The translations under genes were made by a program, and so were the position numbers. This document shows, one piece after another, positions 33,196-44,115 of a stretch of 64,000 nucleotides of DNA. How positions within the stretch are numbered: position 1 is the first letter of the stretch; every line of letters starts with the position of its first letter. This DNA is from Valencia hispanica. Taxonomy: Eukaryota; Chordata; Actinopteri; Cyprinodontiformes; Valenciidae. The notes under the pieces were generated by a model that searched no databases, was not told the DNA's origin, and saw nothing but the letters and a program-made list of their open reading frames with translations. The stretch lies in NCBI GenBank assembly GCA_963556495.2, contig OY747703.1, positions 56,259,796 to 56,323,795 on the forward strand. The letters are read 5' to 3'.

Positions 33196-33726
33196 AGTCA
33201 ATCAGTCACTTTGCTACGTTTACTGCAGCACTGGAATCATCTAATACCAAGATGAACGTTTTTGATGCATCAGAAGTTACTCACTCAACCCCATTCTGGA
33301 CCAGCTGTTTTTTTAATCGGCTGTGTGGCCACAGCAGCACGACATCAAGAGTGACAAAGGGCAAAAATGACAACAACAGAAATGTTTGCTGTTTGTTGAG
33401 CTTCAAATATGTCTTCTATTTCTTATTTTCATATCCAGCCAATGGGCTGAGGCACACCCTGTTTTGTTTATAATGCAAGGACTTTTAAATTATAGGGCTA
33501 TTTCTGTGTTTGTTAAGGAATTTGGACTCATTTGACCATCTGTAGTTTCTATTCTTACATAGTTAGACTGGTCCGAATTACCTTAAGCAGAGATTTGTTA
33601 AAACACAGTTTTAGATTTATGAAACTATTATTCGGATTCTAAAAACACCAGGAATAACAGTTGTGATAGATGATTTCTTGGCATTACTGCCACCTCAAGG
33701 TGAGACAGTGTTAAAAGCACTACAAA
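33196..33726. other. Unannotated intergenic sequence
   Basis: No gene or repeat is recognised in this interval. Confidence 0.45.
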
Positions 33727-33727
33727 G

Positions 33728-34192
33728 TGGACCCTCGGTATTCACGGGGGTTTGGGACGACAACCATTTGCGAATGGCTATAATTTGTAAATACTTGAGA
33801 CGCCTCTAAAATCGCTTCAAACTGTCTATTTTAATATTTCAAACACCAAACATACCCAAATATGGATTAATACGCACAGTGGCTTTACCACAAAGCTAAC
33901 ATCCATGATTTTCTTTAACTCTACTCTTTGGGGTGCAGCCAATCAGCACCAACGAAAATGAATGTTGCTTCTGGATTGGCTGATCTGCTAACGCCAACCA
34001 ATGGCAGATCAAGTAGCATTGCTCTGATGTATTTCAGCTTCCTGCATTTTTCTTTCAGCATTTTAGATATGCTCTACGACAAAAATCCGCAAATAGGGGG
34101 ACTTTCCGTAAACAACTGGGAGTTACTTTCCGCAGAAAAATTTACCAATAAATTAATCTGCAAATACTGAACCCTGAATAGGCGGGGGTCCA
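33728..34192. mobile_element. pogo/Tigger-like MITE
   Basis: The left end TGGACCCTCGGTATTCACGG is mirrored by the right end, which on the opposite strand reads TGGACCCCCGCCTATTCAGG. This TGGACCC...TATTC...GGG pattern is common in pogo-lineage elements of vertebrates. Internal AATCAGCACC and GATTGGCTGATCTGCTAACG show no transposase. The 80-codon frame inside is incidental. Confidence 0.6.
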
Positions 34193-35815
34193 TTACATAC
34201 AGATTGATCAAACTGAATTATTACAGATAATTTGAAACAATTTTATATTAATATAATCTTTAGAAGTGGGAAAAAAAGTTTACTTTTCCTCAGAAATATT
34301 CTTGAATTCTCTCAGGATCTATCAGTTTCAGCTTATAATATTTGTAATTTTTCCTGTTTTTATATAGGTTATATTATAAGAAGTTCCTTTGGGTGCTTTG
34401 TAGGAGGAGTGAATTGGAGTGCTATTCATAGAAAACTAGCCAATGTTGCAACAATAGAGCATAACTTCATAGCTGTTGCAGTTCCTTCATTTTGCAATGG
34501 ATGCACTTAATTCTATGGTAATTCAATCAGCTGACTTACTAATAATATTCTGCTTAATTTATAGAACCTGATGCAATTTAGTCCCACGGTCTTTGCATGA
34601 TGAATTTCATACCTGGAAAAATCCAGACCACATAAAACATACATCATTAATATCCATGTCACATATTTATCCTTAAAGGGAAACAGAAAAATGACACAGC
34701 TGCTTCTTCTTAAGAAACATTGGAGTTTCCATCAGGATCATTACAGACCAAACTGTCAATATATGCGGGTTGGGGTGCCAAAGTGTGTCGAGTCCAGTTG
34801 AAAGTGAAGTGAGACGACGAGACAAAAGGAAGGGTGGGAGAGGGGGAAGACAGAAAGGACTTGAGGAGAGCAAAAAAGAGAGAGAGCAAGCGGTGCTTGC
34901 TGGACCCTGACTGTGTGCGAGGCCTCAATTATTCATGCGGCAGTGCACATGTCAAGAGCTCATAGACAAGCACAACAGCAAGGCTGAGCACAAATCAAAC
35001 AGCGCAACCATGAGCAATGCCTACAATTCACCTGAAGGAACACACCTCAGCTCATTTCTCTGTTGTTTTTGGATAAACAGAGAACAAGGCTACCTGAGTG
35101 CTGCCTGATCCTCCTTCAGAGCCACGAGCTGCTGGGATCGTCTTTGGTTGGGGTTTTTTTTCACTTTATTTACCTGCATGGGTTCTTTTTTTGGCAGTGA
35201 TGTCTGTGCCAGTGGGTTCCGTCTTTTCATGCCTCGTTACTCCGCTGTTTCATTCACTTTAACATCTATCATGCCCTTAGTGTTTTTATGTCCACTGCCC
35301 CTCTTTGCTGGTCCCCAACATGTCTGCAGAAACAGCCTGAGGTTTATCTCCTCCAGAACTGGAGGTAACGGATGGCTCCACTCTTCCATTTTCATTTTGT
35401 CTAAGTTTATCGACCACTGCCTTGCTGTCAACCCTGTTTCTTCTCTCCTTATTTGGCCAAACTTGCTTTTTCAGTCATGCAGACTTTTATTGTTGTATTG
35501 TTCAAGGTTCCAAAAACCTGCAGCACCGTGTCCTGTAGCTAATTATGCAGCTAATCTCCTCACCTACATATCAGCATGGAAACAAGGCGGCAAGCAGTAG
35601 AAACGAGAACAAGTCTGTGGGCACTCAGGGTAAAGATGTCTAAAATAACTTGATCTCAGATTTAATTTCTCAGATTTTAATCTCAGATTTAAATTTCGGT
35701 GCATTAGTTAAAGCAGGAAGAAAAATAAACTCCACCTTGAGCACAGACCCAGCAGAAGAGGAATGTAGCATGGGGGGACTTTGGCTTATTCTGAGTGTGT
35801 GTGTGGGGGGGGGGG
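34193..35815. other. Unannotated intergenic sequence
   Basis: Bases 34880-35060 (around CTCAATTATTCATGCGGCAG) look like unique conserved-type sequence. The 150-codon frame at 35148-35600 is hydrophobic and C/F-rich, with no motif, and is not called. Bases 35650-35695 repeat TCTCAGATTTAA three times. Confidence 0.4.
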
Positions 35816-35824
35816 CGCAGTATA

Positions 35825-35893
35825 CAGTCTTTGTATTTAATCACCTAACGTTTTTACGTCCCGTTGCCGGTACGTTACATACTTCTGGGTAAG
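35825..35893 (-). repeat. Repeat family Y, 3' end fragment
   Basis: The opposite strand reads AAGTATGTAACGTACCGGCA then ACGGGACGTAAAAACG. This matches the Y ends at 41578-41612 and 51786-51818 (TATGTAACA...CAAC(T/G)GGAC(A/G)TAA). Confidence 0.55.
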
Positions 35894-36400
35894 TTCAGCC
35901 TTTTCTTCTGACACCTATTCAATGTACGTATACCTAATATACATCAAAGGTGTCATTCTTGAGATTCCTATGATCTATGCCAATTCAAGGAAACAATAAC
36001 TGTAGACACAGAAAAGGCTTTTGTCAAATCATTCACAGAGTAAATAATTCTTAACTCATGGTTCAAAGCCTTAATATCATTGGCAGAGCAGAGTCATCTC
36101 AAACAAAAACAATTTTTAGGTCCACAAGGGTACAATGAATGTCCTCCAGTAAAATAGCTGGTCCACTTACATCCACAATCCAACATAATCTGCCGCTCAA
36201 AACCTGGATAATTCCCTTCCTTGTGTGTATTTCTCACAAAGTTTACATCATACAGTAACTATCGTTAGCATTCTCAAGTTAGCCTAAAAATAACATTGCA
36301 CCTTTCTTGAGATGTTTGATGGTGGCTGGCAAACAACAAACTGGTGCATTACTGGTGCAGTGTGGAGTGTGTACCAGAATGTCACTCAAGGTTTCACTTA
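35894..36400. other. Unannotated intergenic sequence
   Basis: I find no gene or repeat here. Confidence 0.45.
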
Positions 36401-36404
36401 CCTC

Positions 36405-36640
36405 TCTTAAGCCTGCCGCACACGAGAGCTATCTGCTGAGCAAAAAGTCATTGGAGGCCGTTTGCTCAGCAGATAGCTCACCGTGTGCGGTTAATTTTCG
36501 GTGTTTTCTGCCTTATGAGGCGTTGAGGTGAAAATCAAACAGGTTTGATATTTTTCGCCTTGCGAGGCACCGTGTGCGCTCTACATGAGCTGAGTGCTGA
36601 GGGCAAATATTCAAGCAACCAATCAAAACGCGGTCTCCGC
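36405..36640. repeat. Foldback segment with strong 29-bp hairpin
   Basis: CCGCACACGAGAGCTATCTG (36416 on, continuing CTGAGCAAA to 36444) pairs with 36461-36490 across a 16-base loop, with a single bulge region near the base. The stem's outer motif CACCGTGTGCGG recurs as CACCGTGTGCGC at 36568. A second, weaker stem pairs GAGGTGAAAATCAAAC with the segment at 36542-36560. The pattern suggests remnants of a terminal-inverted-repeat element collapsed on itself. A small RNA precursor is possible but unproven. Confidence 0.75.
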
Positions 36641-37044
36641 TCACATGATTGATTTGATTTGAGTTTGATTTGATGATTCCAACATGTGAAGCAACATAGA
36701 TTCTGGTCCTCTCCACTCTTCCTCAGACTCTGGGACCTTGATTTCCAAACGAAATGCAAACTTTACTTTATTCTAAACCGAGGACGTTGGACCACTGAGC
36801 AACAGTCTATCTCTTTGTCAAAAACACTCAAGACTGTGGTTATCCCTGTCGTGCACATCTTTCTACCACACTTTTTCCTTCCACTCAACCTATTAATTTG
36901 CTTGGATACAGCACTCTGCTAACAGCCACCTTCTGTAGTAATGACCATTTATGGCTTACCCTGCTTGCGGAAGTTCTCAGTTTCTGCATTAAATATATTT
37001 TTCTATTGATAGTATCTAATATTCTTTTTTCCTGAGAAACAACA
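36641..37044. other. Unannotated intergenic sequence
   Basis: I see nothing to annotate in this interval. Confidence 0.45.
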
Positions 37045-37185
37045 TTTTGCTTTAAGCGATAATCATCATCAGAATATTACCAGAAATAAATACTTGAAAT
37101 ATATCACTCCATGAGGAATATTCTGGTCAGTATGAAATTAAATGTTTCATGAATTTCTAATTTACTGAGAAGTACCAGCAGATGT
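37045..37185 (+). mobile_element. Tc1-like transposon relic (third family), 3' end
   Basis: CGATAATCATCATCAGAATA, CAGAAATAAATACTTGAAAT and ATTTCTAATTTACTGAGAAG follow the right end of the family also present at 21925-22067 and 59440-59592. Only the terminal 140 bases remain. Confidence 0.65.
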
Positions 37186-38299
37186 TTATTTATTTCTTTA
37201 TTGATGTGTTAAAAAAAGAAAGAATTAAGTGATATAGTCAATGTTTGAAGCCACTTTTCTACCACCAACAAAGTCAAAGAATACAGCGTTTGACATATTT
37301 CGGGAGCATTCAACACGGACTCATCTTTTCAGTTTGGTTGCCAAGTGCAGAAAAACAGAACATTGCTCAAACTATTCTCAACAAACTACAACTAACTATA
37401 CACAGTGCAGTATGAAAATTTTAAAATAAACAAGAAACTTTTCAGATGCACATCTGTTCATCTTCACCACCTGTTTTTTTTTTTTTTTTTTGCTGCAGGT
37501 ACAGTCTAGAGAGCCAACCATGGTTTCATATATCACTTATGCACATATTCACTCCTACAGACAATTTAGAATAACCAATATCTCCAACTTTTGGCAAGAG
37601 AAAAAAAATTAGAGGAGAAAAACAGAAGTGCTGAGAAAAAAATGTGAAGTCCACTAAGAGAAGCCTGACCAGCCATGATTTAAATTGGAGGAACTCTTGC
37701 TGTTAGGTGATTGTCTGAACCGCCACTTCACTGAGCGCTGTGCAATATATTCATTCTGTTGCTCTAAGTATTGTAAGATGACATGTGGGGCAGAAAGCAT
37801 ATAAAAAGATTAGCTGTTGACCTTGGTAAGGATCTAAATTAGGACATATAGAGAGTCAGATACTTCTGGTTATGCGGTCATGGTCATACAGAAGGATTGG
37901 AGTCAGAACTTTTGGTGCCCTAGGTGAGACGGCTGTGTGGAGCAGAAAGGATGCATAAAACTAGTCCAGTGGTGGCCAAAATGTGGATCAGGGGCCGTCA
38001 TGAACTGGTTCTGTGCAGCCCCCGACTGCAATTAAAGAATAATGCAAATTTGCATCATTCGGCACAGGTGGTTAATGCATATCAAGACTTTATTTTTAAT
38101 CTGAGCAAAATGATTACAGACAAATTAAAATCTCCTCTCGATGGAAAATGTTGGGTAGCATGCAGAGTTTTGGTTTTAAAAACCAGTCTTTTTTCATCCT
38201 CCTTCATTTTAAAGAGGACCAAATCTATCCAGTGACACAACTTTCCAACGTGTCTCTGATTAATACCAAAACAGACTCACTTCACCAAGTAAACACAGC
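37186..38299. other. Unannotated sequence with T18 run
   Basis: A homopolymer of 18 T lies at 37474-37491. The 103-codon frame at 37924-38235 has no recognisable domain. Confidence 0.4.
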
Positions 38300-38860
38300 C
38301 GGCCATGTTGATCTGCTGTGAGGGGAGCAGCCCCTCCGAGTGCTTTATCAGCATGCCCTAATTTATGCTGTGCTGCTGCAAACCCGTGCGGTTGGTGCAT
38401 GTTTATCTGCTGCCTCTTGAGAGCTTTAGATGAGCTCCTTCCCAGTCATCCACTGGACAAATGTCATCATCAGAAACGTGGCGTAACACCCAGCTGCTGG
38501 ACGGCCAGCTCAGCCGTTCTGCCCGTTCATTAGCTCAGGCCGAGGTCAGTGGGTCAGGCAGGGGAGAGCCTGCAGGAAGCTGGCACCGCCGTGCAGAGGG
38601 CCCCGAACACAGCATGTCCTGCAGGCTCCGCTGCCACGTTGTTAGCTTGCCGATAGCGTGTTCAGGTGCTCCACACACCGCTCCGCTGCAGAGATCATCA
38701 CACACAAAGACAAACTTCCGCTCTCACTTTGAGCCCATGCACATTAAGTCTAAAGGCTGGGTGATATTAAGATCCATATTGACAGAGGGATATCCCATAA
38801 GCGGCTCGGTTCTCACCACATATCAAACATCCCTCTAGGTGCGGATCATTCCGTTTTATT
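38300..38860. other. GC-richer unique block
   Basis: This block is richer in G+C than its neighbours and free of repeat landmarks. Overlapping + frames at 38318-38838 disagree and have no splice support. It could be conserved non-coding DNA, but I cannot show this. Confidence 0.3.
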
Positions 38861-39539
38861 ACCCTGCCTTAAAATTCAATTGCACAAGTGAGTGCAGTCC
38901 GCTGCATGAGTGGAAAAATACGCACACACATCCATATGCACTTAACTTACACAAGAAAAATTAAGAAAAAAAACTACATTTTTAAATATACAAACAACAT
39001 TTTGAGTCTTTGTATATTTAAAAATTAAAATAACTTTTTGGATGAAGGGTGAAGTACCTATAAATTTCTATTAGGTATGTTTGCAGAACTGCTAAAAATT
39101 TTAGCTTTGTATAAAAATCCGATTAACGATTTATATTTTTTTAAAGCCAGATTTCGTCCATATAGAGAAAATGTGTACGAATTTTGCAGTGAAATAATCC
39201 CACAACAGTGTAATGTCTCAATCATGCCAGAAGGAAGGTTACATTGAAACAGATTTCCTTCTCAGCTGCCTGAGCGTGATATTGCAGTGAAATGTATTTA
39301 TCTAGTTATTAACTTACTGTGTATGACTTGTCTTCGCTTGTCATCTTAAATCTTCTGACGCTGATCCATAACTGGTTCAACTGGAATCAAACTCACAAAG
39401 GGAAGGGGGTGAGTGGCTGAGAGCGGACTCTTTTGTTTTTCTACGTGGACTGCAGTACCCAAATCTGACCACAAGATGTTATTTTCACATATTGCACCTT
39501 CAAAGAACCAAACATCCAAAACTCGAATATGGGAGGACA
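38861..39539. other. Unannotated AT-rich sequence
   Basis: I recognise no feature. Confidence 0.45.
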
Positions 39540-40470
39540 TAAGAATATATAACTTCATATTTCTTGAACTTTTCCATATTTCGTCACGTGACAGCCACAA
39601 AGTTTACTTTGTTTTTTCGGATTTTATGTGATAAACCAACATCATGTGGACATAAAGTGGGAAGGAATTATTGGCGCTTTTCAAACTTCTGTATTAATAA
39701 AAATAATGAAATGCATAGGGAGTATTTGTATTCAGTCCATCTTAGTTAATATTTCGTAGAACCACCTTTCACTGTAACTACAGTTGCAATGACTTTTGGG
39801 TCTCATCTACAGACTAACTTTTCTGACATTTTTTCTTTGGAAAATACATCAGTCAATGAGCATCAGTTTGATTTATTTCTGGACTTTGCCTGGACTCATG
39901 TGTAGGGTCACTTAGGTTTGATGTCTTCCTGGTAGGTGAAGTGTTAGTTTACCACCACACAAAGTGTTTTGAGGTCCAGAAATTAAACTCTGGTCTCCTC
40001 AGACCAGAGCACATTCCTCCACATGTTCACGGTGTCTCTTCCATGTGTTCTGGCAAAACTCCTGATGACTTCATACCTTTTCCTTTCATCTAATATTTCA
40101 GTCGCAGTTCATTTTTGTCCTGTTGATAGATTCTCCCACCTGAGCTGTGGATACTCCTCCTCCAGAGTTATCATGGACCTCTTGGCTGTTACTTTAATAA
40201 ATGCTCTCCTTACAGAACGTATCACTTTCAGGGGTTTTGGTAGGTCTTCAGTCGGTCCTTTTTTACCATGTTCAGAGGATGGATTGAACAGAGCTCTTTG
40301 AGATGTTCAAAGCTCAGGATATCGTTTTAGAACACAACCCTGCTTTACACTGAACCTGTCCTCCCTGATCCACATACAGTGTTGATTAGTCTCCATGATT
40401 CTGTTTGTTCTCTAGTGTTCTCTAAGGAACCTTCACAGAACATCTGCATCTAAACTAAAATCAAAGTATA
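39540..40470 (-). mobile_element. Tc1-like transposon relic (second family)
   Basis: On the minus strand this is the family seen at 18376-18655. Landmarks on the plus strand are ATTTTATGTGATAAACCAAC, TATTTGTATTCAGTCCATCT, CGTAGAACCACCTTTCACTG, ACCAGAGCACATTCCTCCAC, GATTCTCCCACCTGAGCTGT and GATGGATTGAACAGAGCTCT. The last ones complement the helix-turn-helix region. The element is nearly full length, with internal deletions and many substitutions, and the frame is broken. The right terminal repeat is not clear. Confidence 0.8.
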
Positions 40471-40779
40471 CACGTAGACTCTCAGGCCCTCCCAAGACAG
40501 ATTACAACGGCCTTGTAAATTAAGTTGCAACCATGCAATGTATTGACCCAAGACAACAAGCAGAGGGTGCTGTAGGCTATTATTTGGGACCTTTGGAAGC
40601 AGTAAAGAATATACTTTGATATGGTTGTATGCCAAAATGGGTATTAGAGCTTGGCTTAATAAAAACAAGAGCAAATCTAGCACAAGCTGGGACGATGCTA
40701 ATACATCACCAGTCTTAGAGAGGCAAGGGCAACCTTGATTGACATTCTGGTCCACACTCCATACCAGTCAGTGGCGGTA

Positions 40780-40941
40780 ATGCACCAATTTGTTCTGATG
40801 TCTTGAAAATGTTTCGTCTGTCGTTCAAGAGGCTTCTTCAGTTCAGAACTGAAGAAACGTCTAATTGCCTTCATTGAAACTCTCAAGATTATCAGGTCCT
40901 GGATGACTGAGAATCTTCACTAACGTATGCACCAATTTGTT
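40780..40941 (-). mobile_element. 132-bp insertion with 15-bp TSD in repeat Y
   Basis: ATGCACCAATTTGTT occurs at 40780-40794 and again at 40927-40941. It flanks a 132-bp unit (40795-40926) that is absent from the Y copy at 58240. On the minus strand the insert contains GAACTGAAGAAGCCTCTTGA and GACGAAACATTTTCAAGACA, a wording common in fish LINE or SINE elements. The long duplication indicates retroposition. Confidence 0.75.
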
Positions 40942-41015
40942 GTTTGCCAACCACCAATAAACACCACAAAGAAGAATATGGCGTCAATTTAGTGCCAAAA
41001 TCCGAGCGCGTTAAA

Positions 41016-41158
41016 ACCATAATCAGCGCGCTCGCCGACACTCTCTGTGTCCTCGCGATCTCTCTATACGCGCTCCCGATCACTTTCTACACGCTCGTTG
41101 TCAATCTCTGTGCGCTCGCAGTCTCTGTATACGCGTTCGCGGTCACTGTCTGCGCCTG
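41016..41158. repeat. CpG-rich 21-bp minisatellite, about six diverged units
   Basis: Units such as GCGCTCGCAGTCTCTGTATAC and GCGCTCCCGATCACTTTCTAC repeat with a 21-base period. In the one open frame they give heptads such as LYALPIT, LCALAVS and VYAFAVT. CpG content is high for the region. The array lies inside repeat Y copy 1 and is absent from copy 2. Confidence 0.75.
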
Positions 41159-41615
41159 ACCTGGAGACATTAGTGGCCAATCAGTAGCAAAGATGGAAAC
41201 TTTGTGAGAATGCACACAAGGAAATTAGTTTTTTAGCTGCAGATTATGTTGGATTGTGGACATAAGACTTGCTGTGGACCAGCTTTTTTATTCGATCAAT
41301 TCAATAAATTTTTTAATTGGAGGACATTCACTGGACCTTAGTGGATGTAAAAAAAAAACGTTTTTGTTCGACATGGCTCTTTTCTGTCAATGATATGAAG
41401 GCTTTGAATGGTGAGTGCACATTATTTTGCTCTCTGAGTTGTTTTGGACAAAACCACTGATGATTGTATCCTTGATTAGCATACATCCTCGGAAGCACAA
41501 GAATCTCAGCTTCCCAATGACATATATCAGGTATATGTACATATAAAGGGTGGAAAGAAAGGCAGAGTTGACACGGACGTATGTAACATACCGCCAACTG
41601 GACATAAAAACGATA

Positions 41616-42252
41616 GGTGTTTAATAGAAAGACTCCTCACCGAACCCCACAGAATGAACCACAGACCCCTGAGCTAAATTCCTCTGGCGCCAGGTCTGTG
41701 CACTCTACTTACTAATTACTTCCCAAGATTTTTATGGTGAAAACATGAAAAATTTTAAGAAGCATGAAACATGAAGACTGCACAGCTCTAACTGATGATT
41801 TCCAGGAACACGGAAAGGGTCTAGTCTGTCAGAGAGGAGAGATACGATTTAGAAAGATTCAGGTAAGAGTTGTGGTAAATATTTCTGATAAATAATAGAA
41901 GAGGACCTTCTGCTATGATGTATAGAGTTTGATGTTGGAGAGGTGGAGTACGATCCAAGGGCAGAAGGTTGACTGACAGAGGAGACTGATTGAGGGCGGA
42001 CAGGCAGGAAAGTTGACTGACTTCCATACACTAATTCACAGAGATAAAGAGAACAGGTGAGTCTCTCTGAGTGGATTTTCAGGTGAGTATTAGGTTGACT
42101 GAAGGAAACAAAGGAGAACAGCTTGGTGGAGACCTACCCAGGCTCCAATGGGGACATGTTTGGTGTAAAACGGAGAGTTCAGTGGATATCCAACTGAAGC
42201 TTATAGGATGACTAAACAAGGATATGTTTTAGACTAGTTTGGAATGCATACA
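41616..42252. other. Unannotated intergenic sequence
   Basis: I recognise no gene or repeat. Frames on the minus strand at 41821-42031 overlap each other out of phase. Confidence 0.45.
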
Positions 42253-43273
42253 TTCAGACCCATCCATCCATTATCTATACCATCTATCCTATCCAGGACC
42301 TCGAAAAACTCATCCATGCGTTTATCTTTAGTCGGATTGATTACTGCAACAGCGTCTACACAGGTCTGCCTAAAAAGTCAATCAGACAGCTGCAGCTGAT
42401 CCAGAACACTGCTGCTCGTGTTCCTCACTAGAACCAGGAAAGTAGAGCACATCACCCCAGTTCTAAAGTCCTTAAACTGGCTCCCTGTAGCTCAGAGAAT
42501 AGACTTCAAAATACTTTTACTAGTTTATAAATCATTGAATGGCTTAGCACCAAAGTATGTTAAAGATCTACTGTTACTATAGCAACCCACCAGACCACTC
42601 AGGTCCTCTAATTCCAGTCTACTCAACATCCCTAGAATTAGAACCAAACAAGCAGCTTTCAGTTTCTATCCTCCTCTAATCTGGAACAAATTTCCAGACA
42701 ACTGCAAAGCTGCTGAGACACTGAGTTCTTTTAAATGACAACTAAAAACGTATCTGTTTAAAGCTGCCTTTGAGTAATGCTTTGATGTATCAGGTTTTGT
42801 GTATGCTTCTTGCATTATTGCTGTTTTTACTTCATATGCTTTGTCTGTGTTTTACTGCTACTTTTATTTTACCCCTTAATCATGTAAAGCACCTTGAATT
42901 ACCTTGTTGTTGAAAGTGTGCTATACAAATAAAATTGCCTTGCCTTGCCTATAGGGTTGCGGGGTGGGGCTGGTGCCTATCTCCAGCAATCATTGGGCGA
43001 GAGGTGGTTTACACTCCATAGCAGGCAACACAGAGACACACAAGACAAACACCATGCATGCATGCACTCATACCTAAGGGCAATTTAGAAAGGCCGATTA
43101 ACCTCACAGCCCTGTTTTTGGACTGTAGGAGGAAGCCAGAGTACCCAGAGAGAACCCACGGGAGAACATGCAAACTCCACGCAGAAAGACTCCAGGCCGG
43201 GATTCGAACTGAGGAACTTCTTGCTGCAAGGTAACAGTGCTACCAACTGCTCCACTGCAGCCTTCAGACCCAT
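42253..43273 (-). mobile_element. tRNA-derived SINE W1, interrupted by a LINE
   Basis: The body is 42264-43262 on the minus strand. Its 5' end carries an A box (GGAGCAGTTGG) and a B box (GTTCGAATCC), followed by TCTTTCTGCGTGGAGTTTGC and so on. The far end is ATAGATAATGGATGGATGG. An 11-bp duplication TTCAGACCCAT lies at 42253-42263 and 43263-43273. The LINE end at 42297-42957 is inserted near the SINE tail. All W copies in this window lie in minus orientation. Confidence 0.85.
42297..42957 (+). mobile_element. LINE (L2-like) 3' end inserted in SINE W1
   Basis: The + strand encodes LIHAFIFSRIDYCNSVYTGL, then a LQLIQNTAARV-type sequence, LAPKYVKDLL, RPLRSSNSSLLNIPRIRT, FSFYPPLIWNKFPD and AAETLSSFK, followed by a stop in place of the usual R/Q. 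It closes with AAAGCACCTTGAATTACC, TGCTATACAAATAAAATTGC and CTTGCCTTGCCT. This is the C-terminus and 3' tail of a teleost L2/CR1-group LINE. The same family lies on the minus strand at 50085-50655. Frameshifts are present. Confidence 0.85.
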
Positions 43274-43356
43274 TCACTAAAATAGAATATTTGTGAAAAG
43301 TAAATCGTATATATAAATCTGTCTATGATGAATTGTGATGGTTTGTGTGTATGATG

Positions 43357-43457
<101 letters not shown>

Positions 43458-43679
43458 ATAAGTAACAGATTGGGTTGAAGTGCCTTGCCCAGGTGCAGGA
43501 AGCTACAATCAAAACGAGAACCTTCGGATTGCACAGTCACTGCTTGGACCGAGGGATGACTCAAGACTTTTGCACGGCCATGTTTGTTAATATCTCATCC
43601 TTTTTTTTTCACTTTAACTTCATTTGATCTTGCGCTGAGTGCTGCAACTCTTGTGTTGCTTTTAACAAAACAAAAAAGA

Positions 43680-44115
43680 AACAGTTTCACACCCAGATGC
43701 TTAAATATTTAATGCATCTGAAGCAACAGGGGAATAAATAAATATGCTTTTTGAACACACATTACAGAGCCGCGGCCTGACAAGTAGCTGTTTCATGTTT
43801 TCTTTTCACAAAGCTGTTGGAAAAGTATTAAAACTCCCCTTCAAGACATTGAAATTGGTAATCACCACATCTCTGTAACATCACACAGACGATCAATTAT
43901 TTAGACAAATGTCCAGTCGGTGTAATTTCATTAACTCTAATTCGAATCCCTCTCTATTTCCAATCTGTCCATCCGTGAAACTCTTTAATTCAGCGACGTT
44001 AAACGAGATTAAATCATAATTATTGCAGCAGAGCTTGTTATTTAAACCAGATCAAGGGCGAGGAGGACCTCTGGGATCCCAGAATGGGCAGCCATGTTAC
44101 ACAGGGAGCAGGAGT
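43680..44115. promoter_or_regulatory. Candidate conserved non-coding block
   Basis: The block has no transposon landmarks and no frame. It holds words such as CTTAAATATTTAATGCATCT, TCATTAACTCTAATTCGAAT and AATCATAATTATTGCAGCAG, dense in TAATTA-type homeodomain cores. Its texture matches known vertebrate enhancers, which is inference only. Confidence 0.3.

Larger units (their letters stand above)
40471..41615 (+). repeat. Repeat family Y, copy 1 (with two internal additions)
   Basis: GCAGAGGGTGCTGTAGG, TACTTTGATATGGTTGTATG, AGAGCTTGGCTTAAT, CACACTCCATACCAGT and GGCGGTAATGCACCAATTTG are shared with 57960-58260. ATTGTGGACATAAGACTTGC and GGAGGACATTCACTGGACC are shared with 58390-58470, and partly with 49695-49800. 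The ending TATGTAACATACCGCCAACT recurs at 51786. I recall the TGGCGGTAATGCACC...GCCAATAAAC segment as high-copy in fish. A 132-bp insertion and a minisatellite lie within it. The class is unknown. Confidence 0.65.

Noticed and set aside
35148..35600. 150-codon frame
   Set aside because: Hydrophobic, Cys- and Phe-rich translation without a recognisable family, splice sites or repeat-protein motif.
35235..35640. Exons of a larger gene suggested by ORFs on both strands
   Set aside because: No acceptor/donor pairs keep a common frame.
43200..43262. tRNA gene on the minus strand
   Set aside because: This is the tRNA-related head of SINE W1, repeated at 45190-45243 and in part at 63600-63645.
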